Assembly: GCA_030737875.1 (NCBI GenBank) | Contig: CM060909.1 | Span: 27,425,659-27,489,658 of the forward strand | DNA length: 64,000 nucleotides | Source of the DNA: Allium sativum | Lineage: Eukaryota; Streptophyta; Magnoliopsida; Asparagales; Amaryllidaceae | Direction: 5' to 3' | Part shown: one piece after another, positions 12,224 to 22,340 of the stretch | Position numbering within the stretch: the first letter of the stretch is position 1 | Layout: each line of letters begins with the position of its first letter | Translations under genes and position numbers: made by a program | The notes under the pieces: generated by a model | What the model was told of the DNA's origin: nothing | The model's database searches: none | The model's input: only the letters and a program-made list of their open reading frames with translations

Positions 12224-12339
12224 GGGGGTTAAATGCATGGAGAATAGTTTACTTTCTTCATTCTCTCATTTGGTTGGGCTCGTGATTCTCCTTACTCAGT
12301 CAAATACACCTTTCCATCATTAAAATTCTAGATCTACAT

Positions 12340-13041
12340 GCAGTTTGCATTGTAAAGGAATGAATGTTAGCGGTGGGTGTGTTTTCTGTGATGCAGCGGA
12401 CGAGGATTATCTACACTTATATTGGGATTGTTACTTTGCTTTCTACGTATGGACCAAATGTATGGTTTACTTGGACTTGGACCTAGAGTGGGATGTTTTT
12501 CTATCAAAGGTCGGTTTAGCTTCTAGCAATATATTTTCCTTTCTTTGACTGCTTCACCCAAACGTCACCACTTTATTTTGCTTAACTTTCCTTATATGTG
12601 GATCTTATGTCATAAATGCAATTCCAGAATATTCAAATGAAAAATGAGAAAGCTTAATAATTACTTACATCATTCTTAAATATGTTTTCATGTGGGCAGG
12701 CAAGGAGAATTGGAAATTTGTAGACACCATAGTAGCTTGTGTCCATGACAGAGCAAGGAGGAGAGATAGTTCTTAGCTTGCTTGGTTTCAGCAGTCGTTG
12801 CTTCTCACATTGGTTGTTTCATTATGCTGCTGCTTTATGTCTTTTATTTAAGTAATATGTATACGTACATCTTTTTGTTGCACTACTATACCTGATGTGC
12901 TGGTGGTATGGTTTATGTTGGCCTTGTAAATATGTTGTATATACAGGTAGATGATGTACTGGACATGTTGATGTACTACTCATTTTAGTAGAAGTATGTG
13001 AAGGCGTGAATCTGAAGATTCACTACCTTTGGCATCAAAAT
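12340..13041 (+). pseudogene. LINE 3' fragment with zf-RVT domain
   Basis: A short open stretch (12345-12548) encodes the zinc-binding domain that follows plant LINE reverse transcriptases: GGCVFCDAADEDYLHLYWDC with FYVWTKC after it, matching the C-x2-C ... H ... C pattern. The remaining 500 bases look like a LINE 3' tail and end in a weak A-rich stretch (ATCAAAAT). Imperfect 17-bp direct repeats flank it (12323-12339 and 13042-13058, AAATTCTRGATYTACAT, 15 of 17 identical), as expected for target-primed insertion into the LTR. 5'-truncated and non-functional. Confidence 0.7.
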
Positions 13042-13713
13042 AAATTCTGGATTTACATAAGAGAATCAAAGATCTACATCGTTTGACGTTAGATCTACGT
13101 CAAGTGAAGAGAAAGTGCATCAAATCAAGAGGTCTGAAGCATATTCTTCGTTATTCGGATTGAGAATTTAGCGATTTCAAGTTAGTTTGATGAATTGTGG
13201 AGTGATAAGCATCTCTCACACGGATTCAATTGAGTATATGAGTTGTTTGAACTTGTTTCCATCATTTTAAATTTTTTTCACCTACATCTATGTCATGGTA
13301 AGTATATTTTCTTTGAATCACCATAGGGTCTAATCTAGCAACTTAAAATCGGCATTTCTTTTGTGAATTCATATATTTATGCAAGTTAGATCCATTTTTT
13401 GTTTATTCATTCATGTATCATGATTTTAGCGAATTTTACATGATTATCGATGTATAATTGTCATTTTGATGTTGATAATGGTTTCATAAAGTGTTTATGG
13501 TTGAATTAGATGATTTGGCCACATCGATGTTGTAGTTTGGTGATGATTTGGTCAAGATTAGAGCTATTTTGGGTCAGATCTGGAGTCGGGTCATTTTTCC
13601 TTAGGTTAGGTCATTTTTCTTGTTCCCTAAGAAATGGGCAGTTTTATGGACAGGGCATTTCTATGGACTGGGTAGTTTGATGGATTGGACAATTTGGAGT
13701 ATAGACCAGGCAT

Positions 13714-13910
13714 AAATTCTCTAGAGCATAGAGTGGATAGAAATTCTGGAGCATGGACGGGGCAGAAATTCTAAAGCATGGACCGGGTAGAAATTCTGGA
13801 GCATGGACCAGTTAGAAATTTTGGATCATGGACTGGGCAAAAATCCTGGAGCATGGACCGGGCAGAAATTCTGGAGCATAGACAGAGAAGAAATTCTGGA
13901 GCGTAGATCG
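13714..13910 (+). repeat. 25-bp tandem repeat, about eight units
   Basis: Units of the type AAATTCTGGAGCATGGACCG start at 13741, 13766, 13791, 13816, 13841, 13866 and 13891, exactly 25 bp apart, with a diverged unit before them at 13714. The array lies inside the older LTR. Confidence 0.9.
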
Positions 13911-14494
13911 TTGGAAAGGCCGGTATTAGATCGTTCGGCTTGGACCACTAGAGCATTGGTGATGTCAGATCGGAGAACGACCAAAGGTTAGGTCACTAAC
14001 ACTTAGATCGTAGGCTCAAGACAGGTGGAAGCCGAATTGGCTAAGAGAGGTTAGGTCATGGGACGATCTAAGGAACTAGGACGTGCAAATGACCTAGTGA
14101 GGTCGGGTCGTGCAAGGGTATAAAGACGGGCCGTGCTGAGTGGATCGCTGGCACCAGATCGTGGTGCATCAGGTTGGCCGAAATGTGGTAAGGCAGATCG
14201 ACTAGTATGTCATGTCGCCGAGGGGAATGTCAGCTCATTCACGACCTAGAAGAGTCGGGTCGTTGGAAGATTGGGATGACCTGTGATGGGTCGGTTTCAG
14301 GGAAGGACGACTTGACTGGTGTGGACTATAATTGATGATATTTTTGGTTCGAGTATGAATGTGACTTCGAGATGATTCAAGTAGGACTTTAAGGATGTTC
14401 GAAATGTTGTGAATTGTTCGTTGATCATGGAGATGCAACGAATATGAAGATAATTTAAGTTGGACTTGAACTCGTGGATAACGGTTGCTCGATA

Positions 14495-14506
14495 TGGTAT
14501 CAGAGC
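14495..14506 (+). other. Primer-binding site, tRNA-Met type
   Basis: TGGTATCAGAGC, identical to the primer site of the complete chromovirus, marks the end of the older 5' LTR. Confidence 0.8.
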
Positions 14507-16980
14507 TTGTGGATAGTCGTCGGCGATGTCAACTAGAGTTACGAAGGCTGAGAGATTATCATTATCGTAAATTCTAGCGGGATTAAAGCACGGGTATAAT
14601 AAGGACAACTAAAGGGCTAGTTGGACTAGTCGAATACCCTAGACCCATTGGATGGGCCTAGTTGTCTTTGGGAGGAAAATGAACATTGGACGTGTAGTAG
14701 TTTGGTTAGAACCGGGGTTACCATTAGCCCTTGACGGAAGGCAAGGAATTTAGCCGATCATATGATTAACAAGGTTTTCAAAGCAGGATTGGTGGTAATA
14801 GCCAGATCATGGATGTTGATTATTTTGTTTGTATCATCGTGTGTAGATTGTTTGACGTCGAAGAAGATATCGCTTGGGCGCTTATCTGATGTTGGTTTAG
14901 GCCTTCGGGGCTCATGCTTGAGAGATGTTGATATCAATTAGGATGGTCTATACTTGATAATTGATTGCCACGAATGTACTGTTATTTCAACTTGGTTGTT
15001 TGTAAAGGCTATCACTGTAGGATGTGGGGAAGGCGGTTTGGATTCTTCTCTGGTGGGTTGGTAGATTAGCTAGATTAATCTGCCTATTCTCGTATACTTT
15101 ATTGGTGATGTTAATTAGCGGTTTTATCGCTCACTAAGACTATTGTATGACTCATAGTTTATGCGTCCCTCTTATTCCCTTGGGTTGTTCATCCAGTATT
15201 GGATGGGCAAACTAAGTAGCAGGTGACAGGTGATCCCTTGGTTAGGACAATGTTGTTAAACAGAGACGAGCAAGAGTCTTACATACCAGTTTCTTATTAT
15301 ACAAATTATGATGCTTTTCAGCTGTCTGTTGTATCCTCTAAGTGTTTTAGTGAGGCCGTTTTGTACAGAGATTATTGATGCGGTCCAAGATGTTATGGAT
15401 ATTCTATGATGATAGAAGGTTTAAATTTCTGTGCAATTTTGCTTCACTATTATTGCCTGTTGTATATGTTCTATTATATTTTATCCTTGCGCTATGAGTT
15501 ATACGATAGGTATCACTTGTGTTATCCTACCTTGATGATTGTACATAGCTACATGGCACGTCTTTTAGCGCATTATTCCCCTTGTTAAGTGTAGGAGTTA
15601 TGGGAGGTCCTCACAGCGGTTATCCAGATGTACTTTAAGATTGACCGCATATGCAAGGGCCTCTCTCCTTAGTTGCACGAGGGTAAGGCGCCTTCGGTTT
15701 TATTCAGACATAGAACAAATTTGCAAATGGATGTGTGCCTAACATCGTATTTTATGACATAATAAATTTGTTTCTATTGATGTTATATCAATCGGTGGCG
15801 CAGGATTTATTCTCTAGCTTAACACCCTCAATTGAGACTTACGTTCTCAAAGGGTTATATATTAATAGATATCGATTATATGTTGTAAATTGAAAATGTA
15901 GTATGCAAAGTGATGATAGATTAAAGCTGTTGTTGAAAAGCAGAGCTTTGTGGATGATGATCAAAGCATGGCTGATATAGCGTAGCTTTATGTTGAAACG
16001 TGACTATAGAGCCCCACGACCTGTGAATTGCCAAAAATAGGATGATGGATAGTAGAGTAAGGACTAACATTCCTATCTAGCTAAAAATTGATGCCATGTT
16101 ATGGATCCTAGGCAAGATTGACTTACGTGAATGATGGATCGTGGCGCCTTAGATGATGGTCAAATACAAGCAGGACGACAGTCAAATACGACTGGTTATG
16201 TTCAGGAGAAAACCCGAACTCGCCGTGAATTGGTGCGCCAACTCTACCGCTTCGAAGGATAACATGCATCTAATACTGGAATCTTGCTAGAGATGATCCG
16301 AATAGATAAGGAAGATCCTTTTCCTTGGTCATTGATGGAATCTAACTTTCAGTACGAGCTTTGCTTTTTCAGTTGTAACTTAGTAGCCAACATAATAGGA
16401 TGGGGTTTTATGCGAGCTAAGATTAATTCATTTAATTTCGAAAGTGATTTCAACATTATGCACCAGTAATAATATCAAATATAATTGCTTGTTCGCGTAT
16501 CAAGCATGTTTTGCTATTATACGGTAAAACTAGTTCCTCCGGTTTGCATTGCATTGTGTGATGGGACTTGAGTCTTTTAATAGTTTCATTTTTCAAAAAG
16601 CATTGCAAATAGTTTATGATTGGTATTCATGTGGGGAAAACCAGTTCCATGTTGTACGGCGTGGTCCTGTGATTTACCTAATTTTAAAACAAAGATTAGT
16701 AGCTGTTTTAGTTCTCACATCAGTCCTGTTATTGACTCAGCGTTTATTGTTTCCCACCTAAACTCTGGGTTCCCATATTTTCCATACGAGCATCTAGTAG
16801 TTTTGGTTTGTAGATATTTATAGAGAAGGTGTTGGATTGAAGCTAAAGCTGTGTACTGAGCATTATAATTCTTTCGTTGAGTTTTGTTTTCCACTGTGTA
16901 AATATTATATCCTGGTCTAGATATTTCCGCTGCGTACATATTATATTTTGATTTGTATATTTTCGTTGTGTACTGTATTT
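14507..16980 (+). pseudogene. Heavily decayed internal region of a Ty3-type element
   Basis: No long frame survives. At about 15185-15360 a conceptual translation resembles the integrase stretch HPQTDGQTE (here HPVLDGQTK) followed by weak similarity to the downstream helix region; this is the only protein trace I would defend. The rest (14507-15180 and 15590-16980) is non-coding by eye. A segment at 16033-16270 contains GGTGCGCC words but no recognised feature. The region ends at the poly(T) tail of the minus-strand LINE. Confidence 0.35.
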
Positions 16981-16986
16981 TTTTTA

Positions 16987-17899
16987 ATAAAATAATATAA
17001 TATGCCAGAAAGGAGAATCAAGCCATTCTCCGGCGGCTCACAAAAACGATTTCCACAAAAGCAGAAATCGTAAACACACATGAACAACAAAAACTGGGCA
17101 ACGGAAAAACAGAAGAACAAAACAACCCAATACAATCTAAGGTATAATAGTAAAGAAAAGCAGCAGTGAAGACTCCAGAGGCCCCAGAAGACGACCAATA
17201 CTGACAGAAGCGGTGAAGGTCGACGTCGTGCAGTGAAGAAAAACCACGAATACCCCATAAGACCTCCCAGCGAAAGCCACCTGACAAAGCTGATGATAGA
17301 GTAGTCGGTGAAATGCAGGACAAAACCATCTCCACCTCAAGCTCCGATGTTCCGGCAAACCTGCTCCATGCACTCTCGGTGGTCGGAAAAGGAAGACATC
17401 ACCCATCGCCAATGAAATGGAGTATAGGATCCAGTAATCTATGCCAGAGAAGAGAGAGGAAAGCATCACCCAGCATCAATCATCGTTGACCAGCAACCTA
17501 AAAACCAAAACCTGCACAACTAGAAACCTTCACTAACCATGGGGGGTGAAGGAAAAAAGGGGAGAGAGTTGAAAACACAAAAACCTAAGAAACAGAAAAC
17601 AAAAACAAAGAATCAACCAATACCTGTTCTGGTAGTGGCAAACCGCCCTGAAACATCAAAGGCAACTGCCAACCTCCTAGAGTGCAAGCCGATAACACCC
17701 TTGAACGGTCTACCTCGAAAAGCTAGGAATACATCATTCCTAATCTTCCAGATAATATATGGAGGGCCCATAGCTACTTTGTCGAAAACTGCCTTGCTCC
17801 ACGAGCACCAGATGAGCTAGCAGACCAAACAAGGAATCAGACGACAAAGTATCGCATGAAAACACTTGGCAGAGATCCCAGACTATCAAAAGCTGAGGA
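16987..17899 (-). other. 3' tail of the minus-strand LINE
   Basis: Minus-strand frames of 100-110 codons (17018-17469) overlap in several frames and are rich in Phe, Leu and Ser, with no domain. They are best read as the untranslated 3' tail of the LINE rather than genes. The tail ends near TATAATATTATTTTATTAAA on the minus strand. Confidence 0.55.
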
Positions 17900-18640
17900 G
17901 ATCATCAATTAAGTTGGCATTTCTTTGGCAACCCATCACATTCCCTAAGTAATTCTAGACAAACTTGGCACAATATCCAGATAATAACAAATGAAAACAA
18001 AATTCGGTGCTACCTGCTCTGTAGCACCTGCATCTTGAGACGAACGGAATGCCGATTCTCTGAAGGTTCTCATCTATTAGTAAACCATTATGCAAGGTTT
18101 TCCACATAAACAAAAACACCTTTGGTGGAATACAGACATTCTAGATGAAAGAAAACAAGGCCCGCATAGGAGAGGGAGTCCTTACAGAATTCCATGCAAC
18201 CGATAATGAGAAGAGGTTGTCGTCCCAAGAGGTACCACCCCCATAAGCATCTGATAAGGCCTTCATGGATTGCATCAGTTTCAACATCTCACTAGTGTAG
18301 GACGGGACGCCGGTGTAATTCGTACTTTCCAGTCTACGATACTTGGCATGGAGGAATGTTTCCCAAAGGGAGTTGTTCGCTCCAAACCTCGCCCAAAGCT
18401 TGCAAGCAAAGGTCGCGTAGATTTCCTGAGGATTTCAGAGGCCAAGGCCTTCCTCCATTTTAGGGCGGCAAATGGTGCTCCAGGATATCCAGTGGTGGCG
18501 AGAAGTGTTCTCCTTGGATCCCAAGAAAAAGGATGGGGCCAAGGATTGGTACGAACGGAAGAAAGAAGCGGTCGGAGTCATGGCAACAAAGATGTGAGAT
18601 CCCATGGAATCAAGAACAGACCTAACAAGAACAAGCATGT
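17900..18640 (-). pseudogene. LINE thumb and zf-RVT region
   Basis: Downstream part of the same ORF2. Translation gives ISWSTICRPKMEEGLGLRNL, the conserved W..(I/V)C.P...GGLG block found after plant LINE RTs. Further on comes a zinc-binding segment (FMWKTLHNGLLIDENLQ ... CRCYRAG) that corresponds to zf-RVT. Its last Cys/His ligands are degraded. Domain order matches plant LINEs; several frame breaks prevent any full product. Confidence 0.7.
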
Positions 18641-18679
18641 CGGCCTAGGAAAGAAGAGTAGCATTCCACCGCAGAATCT

Positions 18680-20000
18680 TCCCCTGACTTTGTCAATTAG
18701 GGGATCGAAAATGGCGTTGAGCTTCCTGCCACGATATAGAACAATACCCAAATAAGGAAGCGGAAGTGTTGCCGCCTTAAATCCTGTAGATGTCTCGATA
18801 CAGGAAGATCTAACAGCGAACAGGACTTTCGCGGAAACGAAGCAGCTCTTAGAAGAGTTAATGAGTTGGACCGAACAACTCTCATACTATCGAATAAGGC
18901 TTAAAAGATCACTAAAAGACCAACAACTATCGTTGGTAAAAATGATTATGTCGTCAGCGAAGGATAAGGAAGAAATCAGAGGTATCCCTGGGGTCCAAAC
19001 CGCCGGTTCTGTCCAGCTATCATAAGGGAGTGAAAGCCCCGAATAAAAGCCTCAGCAACAAGAACAAACAAGGTAGGGGAGAGAGAGTCTCCTTGACGAA
19101 GTCCTCTTCCGGACTTGAAAAAACCGGTGGTTGATCCATCGATAAGAATGGAGAACCAACAGTTAGAAATGAGTCTCCAAACAACATCAATTAGGAGTTC
19201 CGGAAAACCGAAAGCCCTAAGAATCTTGATGATGAAGAACCACGACATGCGATCATAAGCTTTAGCCATATTGAGCTTAATAACCACATTGGACCTCCGA
19301 ACTTTCCTATCGATCTACAAAATAAGCTCCTGGGCTAAAAGGGTTTTATCAGTGATTAAACGTCCTTTTACAAAACCCAGCCTGAGAAGAGAAGATAAGA
19401 CGCTCAAGAAACGGAGCTAACCTAGAGGTCAGAACCTTAGAGATGACTTTGTTAGAAAAATTACATAAGCTGATAGGCCTAAAGTCCGTATATCCATTAG
19501 GGAGGTCACATTTGGGGATAAGGATCAGGCTGGTGGAAGCCCACCCCTTCTATAGTACTTCACCAGAGAAAAAAGACTGAATGGCGAGACAGAAGTCTGC
19601 CAGAATAACAGGCCACACACTCCAGTATAAAATCCCGTTGAAACCATCTTGCCCAACCGCATTGTCCTTGCTTAGAGAAAATACGCCGGCACATATTTCG
19701 TCCAAGGTAGGAGGTGCGGTAAGGTCAGAGCCATCCGATGGGAGGATCAGGCACGGAATGAAAACAAGAAGGGATGGGTCCGAAACCGAAACTGACGGAG
19801 AGCTAAGGAAAGACTGGAAATGGGCCAAAATAGTATCTTTGACCTTAGCAGGAGTAGTATCCAAGGAAGAATCTGGGCGGAGGATCTGGCGAATGGAAAT
19901 AATTATATTCTTAAATAATTATATTCTTCTTTCGGATAGACGAATGAAAAAAACTGGAGTTTGTATCACCTTCAACAACCCATTTGATCCCAACTTTCTG
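18680..20000 (-). pseudogene. LINE reverse transcriptase (ORF2) remnant
   Basis: Non-LTR reverse transcriptase that copies LINE RNA at the cut target. In order on the minus strand: the pre-RT motif (about 19990-19925), KDNAVGQDGFNG (about 19680), KGWASTSLILIPKC and DFRPISLCNFSNKVISKVL (about 19550-19420), LNMAKAYDRMSW, GLRQGDSLSPTLFV (about 19100), then the active site SFADDIIIFTN with its Asp codons within 18950-18961, and PLPYLGIVLYRGRK (about 18750). The active-site block is not in the frame of the preceding GLRQGDS block, so at least one frameshift lies between. An amber stop at 19550 and other breaks are present. Dead copy. Confidence 0.85.
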
Positions 20001-20190
20001 GCGCAAGTTGTATTTATTAATATACTTTGATGTAAGATGTACTCTGATGTAAAATTAATGTAATGATAATGAAAAAGGTTGTTTGTTTCAGTTCTTATTA
20101 GTTGGAATCCGAAGCGATACATCTTGCTAATCGACTAAAGTCGGTTCAACGATCGATTTGAATCGGCCAAAAAGACGGGTCATCGCATGG

Positions 20191-21195
20191 ATGACTATAC
20201 ACCCTGGAGAAGGTAAGATGTTTAGAGATCTTTTTATTGGGAGCTTATGAAAATGGATGTAGCCATTTGTAGTTTGATGTTTGGCTTGTCAAATGGTTAA
20301 GGTGGAGAAAGGTACGCCAGGAGGGTTGCTGCATCGAATCCTGATGAGCATAGTTAGTGATAGGGACCCTTTGTTAACAAGTGAATTTTGGAAGAGCCTA
20401 CCAGCAGCCTTAGGAATGACATTAAGTTTGAACATAGCTTCTCATCCACAAACTGACGAACAGAAAGTGACAGTCAAGAAAGTTCTGGAGGATCCACTTA
20501 GAGCCTGCATTAGCGAATTTGGAGGATCTTGGGAGCAGGATTTGCCATTGGTGGGGTTTTCATATAATAATACTTTTTAAGAGACAGTTGGTATGTCCCC
20601 TTATGAAGCGTTATATGGCCGGTCATGCAAATTTCCTACTTGTTGGTGTGAAACTACCGATAAGATTTTACTCGAACTGGACCTTATCTGTGATTCTATG
20701 GAGAAAATCAGTTTGATTTGGAAGAGAATGAAGGAACCCAAGGACCGACAGAAATTGTGTGCAGATAGAAGGAAAAAGGAACTCGAATTGAGTATTGGAG
20801 ATAGAGTATTTTTGAAAGTTTCCCCTCTTGAAAAGACTATCCATTTTGTAAAGACTAGGAAGTTGGCTCCCAGATTTATCGGCCCATTTAAGATCGTTGA
20901 TAGGATTGGTAAACTGGCTTATCGTATGGATCTTCCCAAGCGCGTATCGAGAGTCCATAACATTTTCCATGTTTCTCATCCTAGTAAATGCATTCATGAT
21001 TCCACCATCAGACTCGAGCTTGATGATATTGGGAACTTAGAGTGCTTTGAGTTGGAGCCTAGGTTCCCCATGCCACCACAAGGATTGAAGCATGAAATCA
21101 AATGTCTCCATAATAAATTCATCAGACAAGTCCAAGTACAATGGAGAAATAATCCTGCGGAAAGCACTTGGGAAACTGAAGAAAAGTTGCAGTAA
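20191..21195 (+). pseudogene. pol: Chromovirus integrase-chromodomain remnant
   Basis: One frame runs through the whole piece, broken by stops. It starts in the HHCC zinc-binding region (MTIHPGEGKM ... CLACQMVKVEKG), then jumps straight to [17 protein letters not shown]. The roughly 100 codons between, including the first catalytic Asp, are deleted. HPQTDEQKV follows, where the expected catalytic Glu is Val. After a stop at 20578-20580 come MSPYEALYGRSCK, the C-terminal domain (KLAPRFIGPFKIVDRIGK) and a chromodomain (QVQVQWRNNPAESTWETEEK). It is a relative of the complete chromovirus but clearly older. Confidence 0.88.
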
Positions 21196-21534
21196 ACTTG
21201 TCCGGAGCTTTTCTCAAGTAATTATTTCTTATAAATTTCTTTTATTGTTGCATTATGGTTGCTAGACTGGATGGTAGGAGATGGTTGCAACACAAACGTA
21301 CCATTTACGCATATAGAAATTTTATGCATATTAGGGTGTTTTGCATACATTCAGCATCACTTATTGTACATACACGCTATGACTGAGCTCACTTTAGCAA
21401 GTCTATAGTACACAACCACATCGAGTAATGGATGTTTTATGGATGCTTATTAAAATGGGTGTATAACATGTTTGTTAGAGTAAGTTGTGTTTTTTTGCCC
21501 CTTCGAAAGATTTCGGGAGGAAATCTCATTAAAA
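21196..21534 (+). other. 3' untranslated region and degraded polypurine tract
   Basis: Follows the chromodomain. AAGATTTCGGGAGGAAATCTC at about 21508-21528 matches in kind the dyad before the polypurine tract of the complete chromovirus, so a 3' LTR should start close to 21535. No TGTAACA start is preserved. Confidence 0.5.
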
Positions 21535-22340
21535 ACTTTGCCAAAAAAATTATAAGGTAAAAATAGGAATTTTAGATAATCAAGAATTTGGCCACGAAAG
21601 TTTTATTATTGTGTTCGTGGTGAGATTCTAATCCATTTTCGTATTTTATTTACTAAAAATTGAGTCTGTATAAAGAAGTTATTAATCAAACAATTTGTAT
21701 GTAAAATATATACACATAAGGTTTGAAATTCAAACTGATTAAATATAAATCTGGAATAAAAATAAATATTAATTGGCATAATAGAATATTCCTTGAAGAT
21801 TTGAAATTGTGTATATACACACACAAAGGGGACAAGAATAGACAAGAAACACAAACAATTAAGTGTTTTAAATAAAATAATTAATACAAAACAATGTTTC
21901 AAGGTTCAAATTTCCTGGCTTGACCTCAAGAGGGGGGTCGACCGCCCCTATAGAAGAAGGCCGACCTGGGGGTCGAACGCCCTCTAGGGTATTTGGTGGA
22001 GGATAATATTTTTGAGGGATTTATATGTAGTTTCGCTTCAGATGGACTTACCAAATTAAATAAAACTAATCCACCAGTCCATATACATACTAGCATCTAC
22101 AAATAGACTCACTTTCCTCCTCCTAAGCCCTACACTAAGCTTTATTATGAGCCTCCATCTTATCTCTCTATTATTTCTTAATTCCATAAGAAAGGTTAAG
22201 CTTCTTCTCTCTCTAATCTACATTCTATTTTTTCTAATCTAAATCCACATATAGATCTAGAATTAATATGTATGTGTATATGAGATTCAAAATTAGATTC
22301 TCGTACATACATATGTGTGTGTGTGGTAGGGGAAAACTAT
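21535..22340 (+). repeat. Degraded start of a 3' LTR
   Basis: Weak but ordered similarity to the complete LTR: ATTGTGTTCGTGGTGAGATT (about 21608) corresponds to the ATTGTGTTCATCTCGG block. A GGGGGTCGACC segment (about 21934) corresponds to the GGTCGACC block before the TATA box. The end of the segment has a GT microsatellite near 22315-22327. The LTR is interrupted by the ORF1-type LINE unit that follows. Confidence 0.45.

Larger units (their letters stand above)
11824..14494 (+). repeat. Older LTR (5' LTR of a degraded Ty3-type element)
   Basis: It starts TGTAACATCTCGCATTTT and ends immediately before a tRNA-Met-type primer site at 14495, so it is read as a plus-strand 5' LTR. A TATA box (TATAAATA, 12216-12223) lies about 390 bp in. 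The LTR is split by a LINE tail (12340-13041) and carries a 25-bp tandem array (13714-13910) followed by GATCG/GGTCG-rich sequence. No matching 3' LTR was identified with confidence. Confidence 0.7.
16981..20030 (-). mobile_element. 5'-truncated LINE, minus strand
   Basis: Reading on the minus strand from about 20030, the segment carries the sequence just upstream of LINE RT (KWVVEGDTNSSFFH), the RT domain, the zf-RVT region and a long 3' tail. It ends in TAATAAAA-rich sequence and an A-run that appears as T8 on the plus strand at about 16979-16986. The endonuclease and ORF1 are missing, so it is 5'-truncated as LINE copies often are. I could not find a convincing target-site duplication. Confidence 0.8.

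Noticed and set aside
12200..12560. A host gene with its own TATA box at 12216 and an exon at 12345
   Set aside because: The TATA box belongs to the LTR and the coding piece is a LINE zf-RVT fragment bounded by insertion repeats.
17018..17469. Three overlapping minus-strand frames rich in Phe and Leu, membrane-like
   Set aside because: They overlap in all three frames inside the LINE 3' tail, so they reflect base composition.
18270..18755. 161-codon plus-strand frame
   Set aside because: It lies opposite the LINE ORF2 on the minus strand, whose conserved motifs show which strand is coding.
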